64,000 nucleotides of DNA from contig JAMNXU010000034.1 of NCBI GenBank assembly GCA_023623175.1, positions 1 through 64,000 of the forward strand. The letters run 5' to 3'. The stretch comes from Bacillota bacterium. GTDB lineage: Bacteria; Bacillota; Clostridia; Acetivibrionales; JAMNXU01. The translations under genes were made by a program, and so were the position numbers. This document shows, one piece after another, positions 40,690 through 51,309 of the stretch. The notes beneath the pieces are model-generated. The model saw nothing but the letters and a program-made list of their open reading frames with translations. It did not search any database and was not told the DNA's origin. Within the stretch, counting starts at the first letter, position 1. The number at the start of each line of letters is the position of its first letter.

Positions 40690-41529
40690 ATGCTGAAACA
40701 TTTTATCGGGGACCTTATATACAGGATTCGCGACGACAATATACAGGCACTGGCAGCCCAGTTCTCATACTATTTTATACTGGCGCTTTTCCCGTTCCTG
40801 ATTTTTTTCATTACGCTGGTCAGCTACACGCCGCTTACCGGCGAACAGGCGCTGGAAACGCTGTCACGCGTCATGCCGTCAAGCGCCTATGCCGTTATTC
40901 GCGAGACAATTGATGAGATAACCCGGGCAAATCGCTTCAGCGCATTGTCCCTTGGAGCGGCAGCAACGCTTTGGGCAGCATCCAACGGCGTAGTAGCCGT
41001 TATCAGGGGACTGAACAGGGCATATGACGTGCACGAGACAAGGTCGTTCATAAGGGTCAGGATTATATCGATCGGTTTCACGCTGCTGATTGTTTTTCTC
41101 CTGATATTTTCGCTGATAACGCTGGTGTTCGGAGAAATCATAGCAGGTTACGTATTTCGCTTTTTAAGGTTTGAAAAAATATTCGCCCGGATATGGAATC
41201 CGGTGCGTTATATTATTTCTTTCGCAGCAATTTTCATCATGCTTGCCGTAACATATTACTTCCTCCCCAACAGAAAGCTGTGCGCGAAAGAACTGCTCGC
41301 CGGCACGCTGTTTGCGGCGTTGGGGCTTATCGCTGTTTCAACGCTGTTTTCATTTTATGTTAATAATTTTACCAACTATAACCTGATGTACGGAAGCCTC
41401 GGCGGAATAATTGCACTGCTTTTGTGGCTCTATTACTGCAGCCTCATACTCCTGCTGGGAGGGGAAATCAACGCATCCTGCGCTTTTTACAGGGAACACG
41501 GGAAACTCAGGAAGGACTGCAAAGGCTGA
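40690..41529 (+). CDS. YihY/BrkB family membrane protein
   Basis: IQALAAQFSYYFILALFPFLIFFITL...YGSLGGIIALLLWLYYCSLILLLGGEINA; start likely ATG 40690 (ORF from GTG 40678). Confidence 0.92.
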   Translation: MLKHFIGDLIYRIRDDNIQALAAQFSYYFILALFPFLIFFITLVSYTPLTGEQALETLSRVMPSSAYAVIRETIDEITRANRFSALSLGAAATLWAASNGVVAVIRGLNRAYDVHETRSFIRVRIISIGFTLLIVFLLIFSLITLVFGEIIAGYVFRFLRFEKIFARIWNPVRYIISFAAIFIMLAVTYYFLPNRKLCAKELLAGTLFAALGLIAVSTLFSFYVNNFTNYNLMYGSLGGIIALLLWLYYCSLILLLGGEINASCAFYREHGKLRKDCKG

Positions 41530-41548
41530 AATTGCTGAAAAAAGGCAA

Positions 41549-41581
41549 AAAAATAAAGGCCGTTAATTACAGCCTTTATTT
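41549..41581. terminator. Bidirectional terminator hairpin
   Basis: AAATAAAGGCCGTTAATTACAGCCTTTATTTTT. Confidence 0.75.
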
Positions 41582-42064
41582 TTCGGTTATTTTAACTTCG
41601 ACGGAATATTCCCGGTCATTCAGAAGCGTGCTCCCTATTCCGGTCATGAGAATACGGGCGTCCCCGCCGGAAACGATTTTGCTTATGGCAATTGAAAAGG
41701 CTTCTTTACCTGCCACATTGTGTTCAATGCTATTTTCTGAAACTACGCTGTTTTCGGGTGTTTCTGCGGGGCTTTCATCCTGGTTTTCCGCAGCGAGGTC
41801 CACGTTTTCAACCTTCCTTTTTTGCTGCCGCGCGCGCCGCGGTTTTAATTTCACCGGTGTTTCGTCTTCGTCCTGTTTCTGCTTTTGTTCCGACTTATCG
41901 CTGACATACCTTGAAATCATGTTATATACGATGGCAGGACTCACACCAAGTTTGACGGCGAGGTCCTTTTTCTTGGGGGTAAGCGCGACAAGCTCTTTCC
42001 ACGCCTCTATTTTCTGTTCCTTTGGCAGTTTTTTAAGTTCGGCATATGTAATATTCTCGTACAA
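41576..42064 (-). CDS. Hypothetical protein with HTH-like N-terminus and basic/acidic linker
   Basis: KKDLAVKLGVSPAIVYNMISRYV HTH-like; RRARQQKRK linker. Confidence 0.6.
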   Translation of the reverse strand: MYENITYAELKKLPKEQKIEAWKELVALTPKKKDLAVKLGVSPAIVYNMISRYVSDKSEQKQKQDEDETPVKLKPRRARQQKRKVENVDLAAENQDESPAETPENSVVSENSIEHNVAGKEAFSIAISKIVSGGDARILMTGIGSTLLNDREYSVEVKITEK

Positions 42065-42390
42065 AATTTCACATCCTTTTTCTTGGAATTTGTGAATTAG
42101 AATAATTTATCATTTACACTATAATTAATGTTTCCCATATTTTTCAATTTTAAACATTGTACGCTAATATTATATTTTATTAACAAAAGTTTCACCTGTT
42201 TTTACTCATCTGTCAATAGCCGGCAATATTTCCGGGGTAAAAAACCCGGTCGGGCAAACAGCCCTCCGGGCATTCGTCATATATATCTTCTATTACACTT
42301 TAACAATTATTTTTAAAATTTCATTCCAATAATTAATTCCAATATTTCATTCCGCTTTAAAGAATTCCATTCCTCGACTGACGCATAAAA

Positions 42391-43665
42391 CTAAAACTTG
42401 GGCAGTATTTTCTCCCGGTTGTTCATGTACGGTCTCAATACCTTCGGAATGGTAACGCTTCCGTCCTCGTTCTGGTATATCTCAAGCAGCGGAATTAATA
42501 TCCTGGGCGATGCAATCCCGGTGTTATTGAGCGTATATGCATATTTCAGCGAGCCGTCCCTGTCACGGTACCTGATGTTTAGCCGCCTGGCCTGAAAATC
42601 ATTCAGGGTCGAGCACGAATGGGTTTCACAATAGTTGTTTCTGCTGGGCATCCATGTCTCGACCTCGTGCTTTCTCACCTGGCCGATGCCAATTTCTCCG
42701 GTACAGGCCAGCGCCACGCGATACGGCAGTTCGAGAGCCTGCAGTATTTCCTCGGTGTTCCTCAAGATTTCGTAATGCATCTCCTCGGCTTCTTTATCAT
42801 CATTCCTGCATATGATAACCTGTTCCACCTTCTGGAACTGATGGACCCTGTACAGCCCCCTTGTATCCTTGCCGTATGTTCCCGCTTCCCTCCTGTAACA
42901 GGTTGAATACCCCGCATACCTTTTGGGCAGTTCATCATAATCCAGTATCTCGTTTTGATGATAGGCAACCAGTGAAACTTCCGATGTTCCAATCAGGAAC
43001 AGCTCATCCTCCGTAATCTTGTATGCCTGGTCATACCCTATGGGAAAATACCCCGTACCCTGCATCGCGCATTCCCTTACCATATGGGGCACCGTCATTG
43101 GAGTAAATCCCCTTGATACAAGAAAATCAATCACGAACCTGCATATAGCCATCTCCAGGAGAACTCCCTCATTTTTAAGGAAGTAGGATCTGCTTCCCGC
43201 AAATTTGACTGCACGGGGTATATCAATGATATCAAGCTTTTCTGCCAGTTCAACATGGTCTCTTGCAGGAAACCCGAACGTTGGAATCTCTCCCCACCTC
43301 CTGATTTCAACATTGTCTTCCTCGCTTTTCCCGACGGGAACTTCCGGCGCAGGAACACTCGGAACCGTCAGCATGATAGCGTCAAATTCAGCTTTGCTTC
43401 GCGACAGCCTGTTCTCAAGTTCAGCCAGTTCCTCCTTTATTGCCCTGACGCGCTTTATTGCAGCATCCTTTTCTTCGCCCTGCATCTTCGGCATTTGTTT
43501 TGACAGGCTGTTTCTCTCTGCCCTCAACGATTCCGCGGAAGCGGTCATACTCCTTATTGACGCATTGATTTCAAGCAGCCGGTCTATATCCACGTCCATC
43601 AGCTTGTCTGCGACCGCTTTTTTAACAATGTCCGCGTTATTCCTTATATAATTAATATCCAGCAT
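42391..43665 (-). CDS. serS: Serine-tRNA ligase
   Basis: MLDINYIRNNADIVKKAV; class II motifs; LIGTSEVSL. Confidence 0.98.
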   Translation of the reverse strand: MLDINYIRNNADIVKKAVADKLMDVDIDRLLEINASIRSMTASAESLRAERNSLSKQMPKMQGEEKDAAIKRVRAIKEELAELENRLSRSKAEFDAIMLTVPSVPAPEVPVGKSEEDNVEIRRWGEIPTFGFPARDHVELAEKLDIIDIPRAVKFAGSRSYFLKNEGVLLEMAICRFVIDFLVSRGFTPMTVPHMVRECAMQGTGYFPIGYDQAYKITEDELFLIGTSEVSLVAYHQNEILDYDELPKRYAGYSTCYRREAGTYGKDTRGLYRVHQFQKVEQVIICRNDDKEAEEMHYEILRNTEEILQALELPYRVALACTGEIGIGQVRKHEVETWMPSRNNYCETHSCSTLNDFQARRLNIRYRDRDGSLKYAYTLNNTGIASPRILIPLLEIYQNEDGSVTIPKVLRPYMNNREKILPKF

Positions 43666-43800
43666 CTCATACCCTCCTTGAAATTCGCAGTAATTTGTTA
43701 ACCCTGATTACAAAACTCATTTTAAAATAAACTAAAATGATCACCTCGATTTCAATAAAGCGGGCAATTAATGTCCTTCCGCTTTTTGGATACAAAATAA

Positions 43801-44050
43801 AAACCTCCCGCCCCTGGAATGATCCAGGGACGAGAGGAATTTCCCGCGGTGCCACCCTTGTTGGCTGGATAACTACTCTTGCTGGTCGGTTTAATCCAAC
43901 CCGGCTCTGACGCACTTTAACCGGTGCAGCGGTTTGGTTCATCGCCAACGTCTCAGGAGCGGAATTCACTCTGCGCCCGGGCTGGTTCGCACCTGCCACC
44001 AACTCTCTTGATCCGGACACAAGCTACTTTTCTCCGTCATTGACTTGTCA
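43801..44050 (-). promoter_or_regulatory. T-box leader of serS, predicted specifier TCC (Ser)
   Basis: Minus strand AAGGGTGGCACCGCGGG T-box; GTGAATTCCGC specifier loop (GAA-T-TCC); terminator CCTCTCGTCCCTGG...CCAGGGGCGGGAGGTTTTTT. Confidence 0.93.
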
Positions 44051-44235
44051 TATTCGATTATCGGGCCCGATATTTCCATATATTCTATACCTTTGTACAG
44101 ACAAATGCAAGGGGGTAAAATTAATTTTGGCATTCATCATAATCATTCATCATGATACAGCATGAAATCCGTAATGATCCATCATGGGACCAGCCCGGGT
44201 CTGTCGCCTGCATCATTGTTCCGAATAAAAATAAA

Positions 44236-44287
44236 GAGGACATATTCACTCATGGAGTATTTTTCTCCAATGCTGTAATATGTCCTC
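44236..44287 (-). terminator. Terminator of the tRNA operon
   Basis: GAGGACATATTACAGC...GAATATGTCCTCTTTATTTTTATT on minus. Confidence 0.8.
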
Positions 44288-44288
44288 C

Positions 44289-44364
44289 TGGTGAGCCATC
44301 CGCGATTCGAACGCGGGACACCTTGATTAAAAGTCAAGTGCTCTGCCTACTGAGCTAATGGCCC
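44289..44364 (-). tRNA. tRNA-Lys (TTT), CCA encoded
   Basis: Cloverleaf GGGCCAT...ATGGCTCACCA; anticodon loop CTTTTAA. Confidence 0.95.
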
Positions 44365-44390
44365 ATATCGGAGCGAAATCTCACTCCTGG

Positions 44391-44466
44391 TGGCTGGGAT
44401 GGCAGGATTCGAACCTACGAAATGCCAGAGTCAAAGTCTGGTGCCTTACCGCTTGGCTACATCCCA
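44391..44466 (-). tRNA. tRNA-Gln (TTG), CCA encoded
   Basis: Cloverleaf TGGGATG...CATCCCAGCCA; anticodon loop CTTTGAC. Confidence 0.95.
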
Positions 44467-44559
44467 ATATTTTCAGTTTTGTTCGGACCAGATAATTTGA
44501 GGTCGGATGATGACAGCTGGAAGCAATCCAACTGTCAGTTTCCCACCTCAGAATTTAAA

Positions 44560-44637
<78 letters not shown>

Positions 44638-44664
44638 ATATCGGCTGTCAAAAGACACATCGTT

Positions 44665-44693
44665 ATTATAAGGTCGAAAGGTCTTGTTGTCAA
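44665..44693 (-). promoter_or_regulatory. Consensus sigma-A promoter TTGACA-N17-TATAAT for the tRNA operon
   Basis: Exact consensus on minus strand, upstream of tRNA-His. Confidence 0.9.
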
Positions 44694-44840
44694 GAGCAAA
44701 ATTGGGGAGCCAGGCAAACTATCGACCTTTTTCAGCCTGTTATACGCTGTTTTCCGCCCTGTTCCCAGGCTTTTTTTATCTCCGGCGGCGCTTTATATAT
44801 CAGAACTTCTTCAATATAAGAGCTTTTCCAAAAACAGCTT

Positions 44841-46766
44841 TCAGCACTCATCCAGTTCAGACAGCCACAGCGCCGCGCTCGCATCGCTCGGCATTCTCCA
44901 GTCGCTCCTCGGCGAAAGGCTTATCGTTCCCACCTTGGGCCCGTCGGGCAGGCACGAACGTTTGAACTGCTGCGAGAAAAACCTGCTGTAAAATACCCTG
45001 AGCCAGTTCTTTATCACATCCCTTTCATACTTGCCTTCAAAGGCCTGTTCCGCCAGGAAAAGTATCTTCCGCGGTCCGGCTCCGTATCTCAGCGCATAAT
45101 AAAGGAAAAAGTCGTGCAGTTCATAGGGACCCACGATATCCTCGGTTTTCTGCGAAATCTTGCCCGACTTGTCCGGAGGCAGCAGTTCGGGGGTTATGGG
45201 AGTGTTCAGAATCCTGTGCAGCACGTCCCTGCTCTCTTCAAACATGTTATCTGCAGCCCAGCGGACAACGTGTTTTACAAGGGTCTTGGGAACGCCGCTG
45301 TTAACCGAGTACATGGACATATGATCGCCGTTGTAGGTGCACCAGCCGAGGGCGAGCTCCGACAGGTCCCCCGTGCCTATGGCCAGGCCGTTTATCTTGT
45401 TGGCAATGTCCATGAGCACCTGGGTGCGTTCCCTGGCCTGGACATTTTCATATGTTATATCATGAACCGAAGGGTCGTGTCCTATGTCGGCAAAATGCTG
45501 CAAGCATGCCGGTTTTATATCAATTTCCCTGATTTTGATACCGAGGGATTCCATGAGTTCAACGGCATTGGCGTGCGTTTCCTTCGTTGTGCCGAATCCC
45601 GGCATGGTTATGCCCACAATGTTCCTGCGCGGCAGGCCAAGCAAATCAAAGGTCCTGGCCGTTACCAGCAGCGCCAGCGTCGAATCCAGTCCGCCGGAAA
45701 TGTTAATGGCCGCATTTTTAAGCCCGGTAGCAGTGTAACGCTTCATCAGCCCTGTGCACTGGATGGAAAAAATCTCGCTGCACCTTTCGTCCAGCACCCT
45801 GCCTTCAACGGGAATAAAGGGATTGGCATGTATTTTCCTTGAAAGGCGCTCAATCTCAATCTGCCTGAGCCGGAAAGGCATCTTCCTGTACATCCTTTCT
45901 CCCGGCGCCGTCATGAAACTGGTATTTTTCCTGCGGTCATTGGCGAGCTTTTCAATATCGATTTCCGATACAACCAGCTGAGCGTCAGGCAAAAACCTTT
46001 GCGACTCGGCCAAAATCACCCCGTTCTCCGCAATCATCGCATGGCCGCCGAAAACCATGTCAGTGGTCGATTCGCCTATACCTGACGAAACATATACATA
46101 GCCCGCCAGGCACCTTGCGGACTGCTGCTTTACAAGGTCTGTCCTGTATTGGGCCTTGCCGACGAGTTCATTGCTTGCGGAAAGGTTGAACATGAGCGTG
46201 GCTCCACCGAGCGCCTGGTATGAGCTCGGGGGGATCGGCACCCAGAGGTCCTCGCATATTTCCACGCCAAAACAGACATCGGTGCGGCCTTCGGCTTCAA
46301 AAAGCAAATCCGCCCCAAAGGGAACTCTCTGCCCGCAAAGTTCTATTATGCTGCTTACTGCTTTTGTTGCGCTCGCAAACCAGCGGTCCTCGTAAAACTC
46401 GCTGTAATTGGGAATGTGGGTTTTCGGCACCACTCCGAGGATTTTCCCTTCCTGGAAAACAACAGCGCAGTTGAACAGCTGGTTGTCAGCGCTTACGGGC
46501 ATCCCCAGTATAACTGCAATTTGCAGCTTTTCTGTGCTTGCGACTATCCTCTTAAGCTGAATTTCGGCCTCCCTGGTAAGCGGCTGCTGGTGAAAAAGGT
46601 CCGCGCAGGTATAGGAGGTGACGGCAAGCTCGGGGAAGGCGAGGATTTGGATTCCCTTCGCCTCCCCTTCGTTTATCATCCTTATTATTTCATCCGCGTT
46701 AAAGCCGCAGTTTGCCACTTCAAGCCTCGGGACCGCAGCCCCGACTCTGATAAAACCGTAATCCAA
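44841..46766 (-). CDS. nadE: Glutamine-dependent NAD+ synthase
   Basis: N-terminal nitrilase domain (LAFPELAVTSYTCADLF) plus NISGGLDSTLALLV synthetase motif. Confidence 0.97.
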   Translation of the reverse strand: MDYGFIRVGAAVPRLEVANCGFNADEIIRMINEGEAKGIQILAFPELAVTSYTCADLFHQQPLTREAEIQLKRIVASTEKLQIAVILGMPVSADNQLFNCAVVFQEGKILGVVPKTHIPNYSEFYEDRWFASATKAVSSIIELCGQRVPFGADLLFEAEGRTDVCFGVEICEDLWVPIPPSSYQALGGATLMFNLSASNELVGKAQYRTDLVKQQSARCLAGYVYVSSGIGESTTDMVFGGHAMIAENGVILAESQRFLPDAQLVVSEIDIEKLANDRRKNTSFMTAPGERMYRKMPFRLRQIEIERLSRKIHANPFIPVEGRVLDERCSEIFSIQCTGLMKRYTATGLKNAAINISGGLDSTLALLVTARTFDLLGLPRRNIVGITMPGFGTTKETHANAVELMESLGIKIREIDIKPACLQHFADIGHDPSVHDITYENVQARERTQVLMDIANKINGLAIGTGDLSELALGWCTYNGDHMSMYSVNSGVPKTLVKHVVRWAADNMFEESRDVLHRILNTPITPELLPPDKSGKISQKTEDIVGPYELHDFFLYYALRYGAGPRKILFLAEQAFEGKYERDVIKNWLRVFYSRFFSQQFKRSCLPDGPKVGTISLSPRSDWRMPSDASAALWLSELDEC

Positions 46767-46778
46767 GTTACCACCCGC

Positions 46779-49442
46779 TCACTTGTGATTCTCCAATAGT
46801 TTTAACCTTTCGACAACTTTCTGATACATGTCGCGATATTTTACCTGTTTTTCGCGCTCTTCTGCCACAACCTTTTCCGGAGCCTTTGAAACAAACCCCT
46901 TGTTGTTCAGCAGGGCATCCACACGGGCCAGCTCTTTTTCGAGATTTTCCTTTTCCTTCGTCAGGCGTTCAATCTCCTTTTCCAGATCAATGAGCTCTTC
47001 AAGGGGTATGAAGATCTCAGCGCCTTCTATTACTGCGGAAACCGCGTTCTGGGGTATGCCTTCCCTGCTCGTGGTCAGAACCGTTTCCTGGGCCCCGGCA
47101 AGTTTTTCAAAGAAAATTCTGCCCTCTTCCAGTGTCCTTATGCCGTCTTCCGCTGCAACAATTATTACCTTTGCCTTTTTCGACGGCGGTACGTTCATTT
47201 CGGCCCGGATGTTTCGTATGCTCCTGATGACGTCCATTATCAGTCTCATCTTACGCTCATCTTCAGGATAATTCAGTTCTTCGGAATACTCGGGCCAGCG
47301 GGATATCATAACGCTGTTGTCGCCGGTAACCAGGTGCGAATAAATTTCTTCCGTAATAAACGGCATAAACGGGTGCAGCAGCTTCATCGAATTTGCCAGG
47401 ACCCTGTTGAGCACATACAGCGCTTCAAGTCTTGTTTCACTATCCCTATCATATAGTCTCGGCTTGACAAGTTCAATATACCAGTCACAAAATTCCTCCC
47501 ATATAAACTCGTATATCTTCTGGAGCGCTATGCCAAGCTCGAATCTTTCAAGATTTTCCGTGACTTCTTTCGCTATGGTGTTCATCCTGCTCAGGATCCA
47601 CCGGTCGGCAATGGTGAATTTTTTCGGGTTTACGCTGCCGAAATCGGGCTCCTCGTCGAAGTTCATCAGTACAAATCTTGACGCGTTCCAGATTTTATTG
47701 GCAAAGTTGCGCGCCGCCTCGACCTTTTCATCCGAGAACCTCAGGTCATTGCCCGGAGAATTGCCTATCGTGAGCGCAAATCTCAGAGCGTCGGTCCCAT
47801 ACCGGTCGATTATATCAAGCGGGTCAATACCGTTGCCCAGCGATTTGCTCATCTTTCTTCCGAGAGCGTCCCTGACTATGCCATGAATGAACACGTATTT
47901 GAAAGGTTCTTTTTTCATGTGCTCGAGACCTGAGAAAATCATTCGCGCAACCCAGAAGAATATAATGTCGTAACCCGTGACAAGCACGTCGGTGGGATAG
48001 AAATACCTCAGTTCCTCGGTATCATCGGGCCAGCCGAGCGTTGAAAACGGCCACAGGGCTGAACTGAACCAGGTGTCGAGCGTGTCGGGATCCTGCTCGA
48101 GGTTTTTGCTTCCGCATTTCGGGCATTTTTCAGGATCTTCTCCCGCTACAATTGTTTCACCGCATTCCCTGCAATACCATGCGGGTATCCTGTGTCCCCA
48201 CCAGAGCTGCCTTGAAATGCACCAGTCCTGGATGTTTTCCATCCAGTTGAAATAAATCTTTGAAAATCTCTCGGGCACAAATTTAACAGTGCCGTTTTTG
48301 ACAACCTCGATGGCGGGCTCGGCCAGCGGTTTCATTTTTACGAACCACTGTTTTGAGATTATGGGCTCAATGACCGTGGAACAGCGGTAACAGGTTCCCA
48401 CGTTGTGGCTGTGGGCTTCGATCTTTACAAGCAACCCCAGTTTTTTAAGATCTTCAACAATCTGCTTCCTCGCCTCGTAACGGTCGAGTCCCTCATATTT
48501 GCCGGCATTCTCGTTCATGCGGGCATTGTCATCCATGACCCTGATCTGGGGAAGGTTGTGCCTCAATCCCACTTCGAAGTCATTGGGGTCGTGGGCTGGT
48601 GTAATCTTAACAACGCCGGTGCCGAATTCCCTGTCAACATAGGTATCGGCAATCACGGGGATCTCCCTGTTCATAAGGGGGAAGAGCGCCGTCTTTCCAA
48701 CCAGGTGCGCGTACCTCCCGTCCTCGGGATGCACCGCCACGGCCGTATCGCCGAGCATGGTCTCGGGCCTCGTTGTAGCAACGATGACATACTCGTCGGA
48801 GTCCTTGATCGGGTACTTTATATGCCAGAAATGACCTTCCTTTTCCTCATGCTCGACTTCCGCGTCGGAGATGGAGGTGCAGCACTTTGGACACCAGTTT
48901 ATTATCCTCTCTCCGCGGTAAATCAGGCCTTTCTCATAGAGTCTCACAAAAACCTGGCGTACGGCGTTGGAGAGTCCTTCATCCATCGTGAATCTCTCGC
49001 GGTCCCAGTCGCACGAACTGCCAAGCTTTTTCAGTTGTTCAACGATTCTGCCTCCGTAGTGCCTTTTCCATTCCCAGGCCCTTTCGAGGAATTTTTCGCG
49101 GCCAAGCTTTTCCTTGCTCAGCCCCTCCTGCGCCAACGCTTCTACTATTTTGGCTTCCGTCGCAATACTGGCATGGTCCGTACCCGGAAGCCACAGCGTG
49201 TTGTATCCCTGCATTCTGCGCCATCTTACCAGGATATCCTGCAGGGTATTGTCAAGGGCATGTCCCATATGAAGCTGGCCTGTTATATTCGGGGGAGGCA
49301 TGACGATTGTAAAGGGCGTCCTGCTTTCGTCGGGCTCCGCATGGAAATATCCCGCGTCGATCCACTGCTTATAAATCCTGTCCTCCACCTGTTTTGGATC
49401 ATAAGTCTTAGCCATGTTCTTCCTGCTGTCCATCTGAACCAC
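46779..49442 (-). CDS. valS: Valine-tRNA ligase
   Basis: [37 protein letters not shown]; start may be ATG 49415. Confidence 0.98.
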   Translation of the reverse strand: MVQMDSRKNMAKTYDPKQVEDRIYKQWIDAGYFHAEPDESRTPFTIVMPPPNITGQLHMGHALDNTLQDILVRWRRMQGYNTLWLPGTDHASIATEAKIVEALAQEGLSKEKLGREKFLERAWEWKRHYGGRIVEQLKKLGSSCDWDRERFTMDEGLSNAVRQVFVRLYEKGLIYRGERIINWCPKCCTSISDAEVEHEEKEGHFWHIKYPIKDSDEYVIVATTRPETMLGDTAVAVHPEDGRYAHLVGKTALFPLMNREIPVIADTYVDREFGTGVVKITPAHDPNDFEVGLRHNLPQIRVMDDNARMNENAGKYEGLDRYEARKQIVEDLKKLGLLVKIEAHSHNVGTCYRCSTVIEPIISKQWFVKMKPLAEPAIEVVKNGTVKFVPERFSKIYFNWMENIQDWCISRQLWWGHRIPAWYCRECGETIVAGEDPEKCPKCGSKNLEQDPDTLDTWFSSALWPFSTLGWPDDTEELRYFYPTDVLVTGYDIIFFWVARMIFSGLEHMKKEPFKYVFIHGIVRDALGRKMSKSLGNGIDPLDIIDRYGTDALRFALTIGNSPGNDLRFSDEKVEAARNFANKIWNASRFVLMNFDEEPDFGSVNPKKFTIADRWILSRMNTIAKEVTENLERFELGIALQKIYEFIWEEFCDWYIELVKPRLYDRDSETRLEALYVLNRVLANSMKLLHPFMPFITEEIYSHLVTGDNSVMISRWPEYSEELNYPEDERKMRLIMDVIRSIRNIRAEMNVPPSKKAKVIIVAAEDGIRTLEEGRIFFEKLAGAQETVLTTSREGIPQNAVSAVIEGAEIFIPLEELIDLEKEIERLTKEKENLEKELARVDALLNNKGFVSKAPEKVVAEEREKQVKYRDMYQKVVERLKLLENHK

Positions 49443-49556
49443 CTCGTCGCATTATAGAAGTAATTGACTTTTGCTTTTAATTTGTTAATAAACTTTTTAA
49501 TAAAATTTCATAAACAGTTTTTTCTGAATTTAATTTTGATTGAGCTTTCTTCAATT

Positions 49557-49640
49557 AACTTTTATAAAGCTCAAATTAGTTTTTTATAAACCTCAAATTG
49601 GCTTTTTATAAACCTCGATTAGCTTTTTTATAAACCTCAG
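49557..49640. repeat. Four-copy 20-22-bp degenerate tandem repeat (AGYTTTTTATAAACCTCAAATT-like)
   Basis: Read directly upstream of valS. Confidence 0.85.
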
Positions 49641-49716
49641 TGTAAATTCTATAATCCCAATCAGCCTTTATAAATTAAGAATATATATCGCAAACTGAAA
49701 CATTCACTGCCCCCAA

Positions 49717-49962
49717 TTACCTGAAAGCGAAATACACAAGCACCACTCCCGGCAACAGTATAAGCATTCCCAGGAGCTTCAGATTTACAAGTGCCCTTTG
49801 AAATTTATACTGCTTTATATCCTCCTCGTTCATTCCCTCGGGCACGGGACCTTTTACTCTCTCATCGAAATGATATTTCTTCACCAGTTTTTTGGCGGCA
49901 AACACCAGGTAAAATCCCGGTACGAGAAATACCAATGCAAGTACTTTCAGCAATATGTCCAA
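49717..49962 (-). CDS. Small two-TM membrane protein
   Basis: Two hydrophobic helices around KKYHFDERVKGPVPEGMNEEDIKQYKFQRA. Confidence 0.75.
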   Translation of the reverse strand: MDILLKVLALVFLVPGFYLVFAAKKLVKKYHFDERVKGPVPEGMNEEDIKQYKFQRALVNLKLLGMLILLPGVVLVYFAFR

Positions 49963-49995
49963 TCCGTTTTCACTCCCTTCTGCCAGGATAGAAAT

Positions 49996-50020
49996 AGGAC
50001 ATGGAACCGTCCCCTGTCCT
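49996..50020 (-). repeat. Single degenerate REP-like unit (minus orientation)
   Basis: AGGACATGGAACCGTCCCCTGTCCT. Confidence 0.8.
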
Positions 50021-50024
50021 GTAA

Positions 50025-50265
50025 ACTAAAAAAGCCTTTCATCCAGAATAGTTGGACGAAAGGCAAGACTTCCGCGGTACCACCAAAATTCCCTCAACTC
50101 AAGTAAGGGCTGCTCATTGAAAATAACGGCTTTCACCGCTGCAGCTTACTGAGCTTTCAGCCGCAGAGCTCCCAGGCGACCTTCAACAGCCCGTAACCAC
50201 AGCGGCTTGCACCCGGTGACCGCTGCTCTCTGCAGGCCCGGAACTGTTTACTCCTCCTGATCATT
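50025..50265 (-). promoter_or_regulatory. T-box leader, predicted specifier GTC (Val)
   Basis: Minus strand TTTTGGTGGTACCGCGG T-box; TTGAAGGTCGCC specifier loop (GAA-G-GTC); terminator GCCTTTCGTCCAACTATTCTGGATGAAAGGCTTTTTT. Confidence 0.92.
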
Positions 50266-50355
50266 GCTTCTCTATATACTCTGTTATAATTTCATACCTG
50301 TTTATGTAATGATACTTATATCATCAAGATATGTCAAGGCCCATTTTCACCCGCC

Positions 50356-50435
50356 GGGACACGGGGACGGTTCTCCCGGGACACGGGGACGGTTCTCCTG
50401 TCCCGAGTGGGACACGGGGACGGTTCTCCCGTCCC
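50356..50435 (+). repeat. Three REP-like 27-bp units (plus orientation; first truncated)
   Basis: 50356-50377, 50378-50404, 50409-50435. Confidence 0.92.
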
Positions 50436-50510
50436 ATTCATTGGGCATAAAAAACCTTTCTCCTGCCCGACCTGTCAGAAATGTAACGCTTACTTTATAT
50501 GAATATCCCA

Positions 50511-51080
50511 TTATATGAATTTCAACTTGTAATCAATGCGGTTTTCCAGTGTAAGCTTTATAGTGACAGGACCCTTACAAGCCAGCAACTGTGCCCTGTC
50601 AAATGAAATCAGCAAAGTATTGCTCCCGCGCATGCCATATTGCCTATATGGAACTTCATATCCGTCAGCGTCCATTACCTTGAAATACGGTTTGTTTTGT
50701 CCAAATTCCATGCTTCTTCCCTTATTTATCACTTTATAAAAAGACAAGTATTTCCCTTTAACAGGAGTTAATTTTTCCCTGATTTCAATAAAAACTGTAA
50801 CACTGTCCTGGTTGTTCATATTGGTTAAAGCGATTTTCCTGAACAGGATTTCCGAATTACAGCGTTTTGTAACAACCTGGTTTGTAATTATTTCACCATT
50901 CTTTGCAGAATCCGTCAGTTGCTGTGGGTCAAAGCTGAATTCAAAAGTTTCCCTGTAATCATTATTTGTAAACTCATATAATTGCTCAGGCAAATTACCG
51001 GTTATATATACACCAGCTACATAAAAAACCAGTGACAGAATAATTGCCAAACATAATATAATTACATTTTTTACAGGCAT
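50511..51080 (-). CDS. Hypothetical single-TM (secreted/anchored) protein
   Basis: N-terminal hydrophobic segment then beta-rich domain; ORF length. Confidence 0.65.
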   Translation of the reverse strand: MPVKNVIILCLAIILSLVFYVAGVYITGNLPEQLYEFTNNDYRETFEFSFDPQQLTDSAKNGEIITNQVVTKRCNSEILFRKIALTNMNNQDSVTVFIEIREKLTPVKGKYLSFYKVINKGRSMEFGQNKPYFKVMDADGYEVPYRQYGMRGSNTLLISFDRAQLLACKGPVTIKLTLENRIDYKLKFI

Positions 51081-51093
51081 ATTCAGTACCCCT

Positions 51094-51309
51094 TTAAAGC
51101 GTAATTGTCACCCTTTCACCGTCAGCGCTCACGACTTCAATAAGCGGCAGTTTTGGAAACGTCTTTTTTGCCCGTTTCAATGCCTTCAGCAGAACCCTCA
51201 ATTGCTCTTTTGAAAGGGAACCATCGGTATGTTTTACAGTTCCTAAGCAATTAGAGCAATATAATTGAAATAACCATATCTTACCTACATTATTGCATGA
51301 AAGTGGCAT
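51094..51309 (-). CDS. Hypothetical small protein
   Basis: Co-directional short ORF immediately upstream of 50511-51080; uncertain start. Confidence 0.35.
   Translation of the reverse strand: MPLSCNNVGKIWLFQLYCSNCLGTVKHTDGSLSKEQLRVLLKALKRAKKTFPKLPLIEVVSADGERVTITL

Noticed and set aside
40521-40739. 72-aa minus ORF between URO-D and YihY genes
   Set aside because: It overlaps the promoter/start of the YihY gene, with no RBS or family motif evident.
43667-44020. 117-aa minus ORF upstream of serS
   Set aside because: It lies over the T-box leader; the translated sequence reflects RNA structure, not a protein.
49717-49962. Small ORF as a possible leader peptide
   Set aside because: Two clear TM helices and 81 codons after a complete T-box terminator make it more likely an independent protein than an attenuator peptide.
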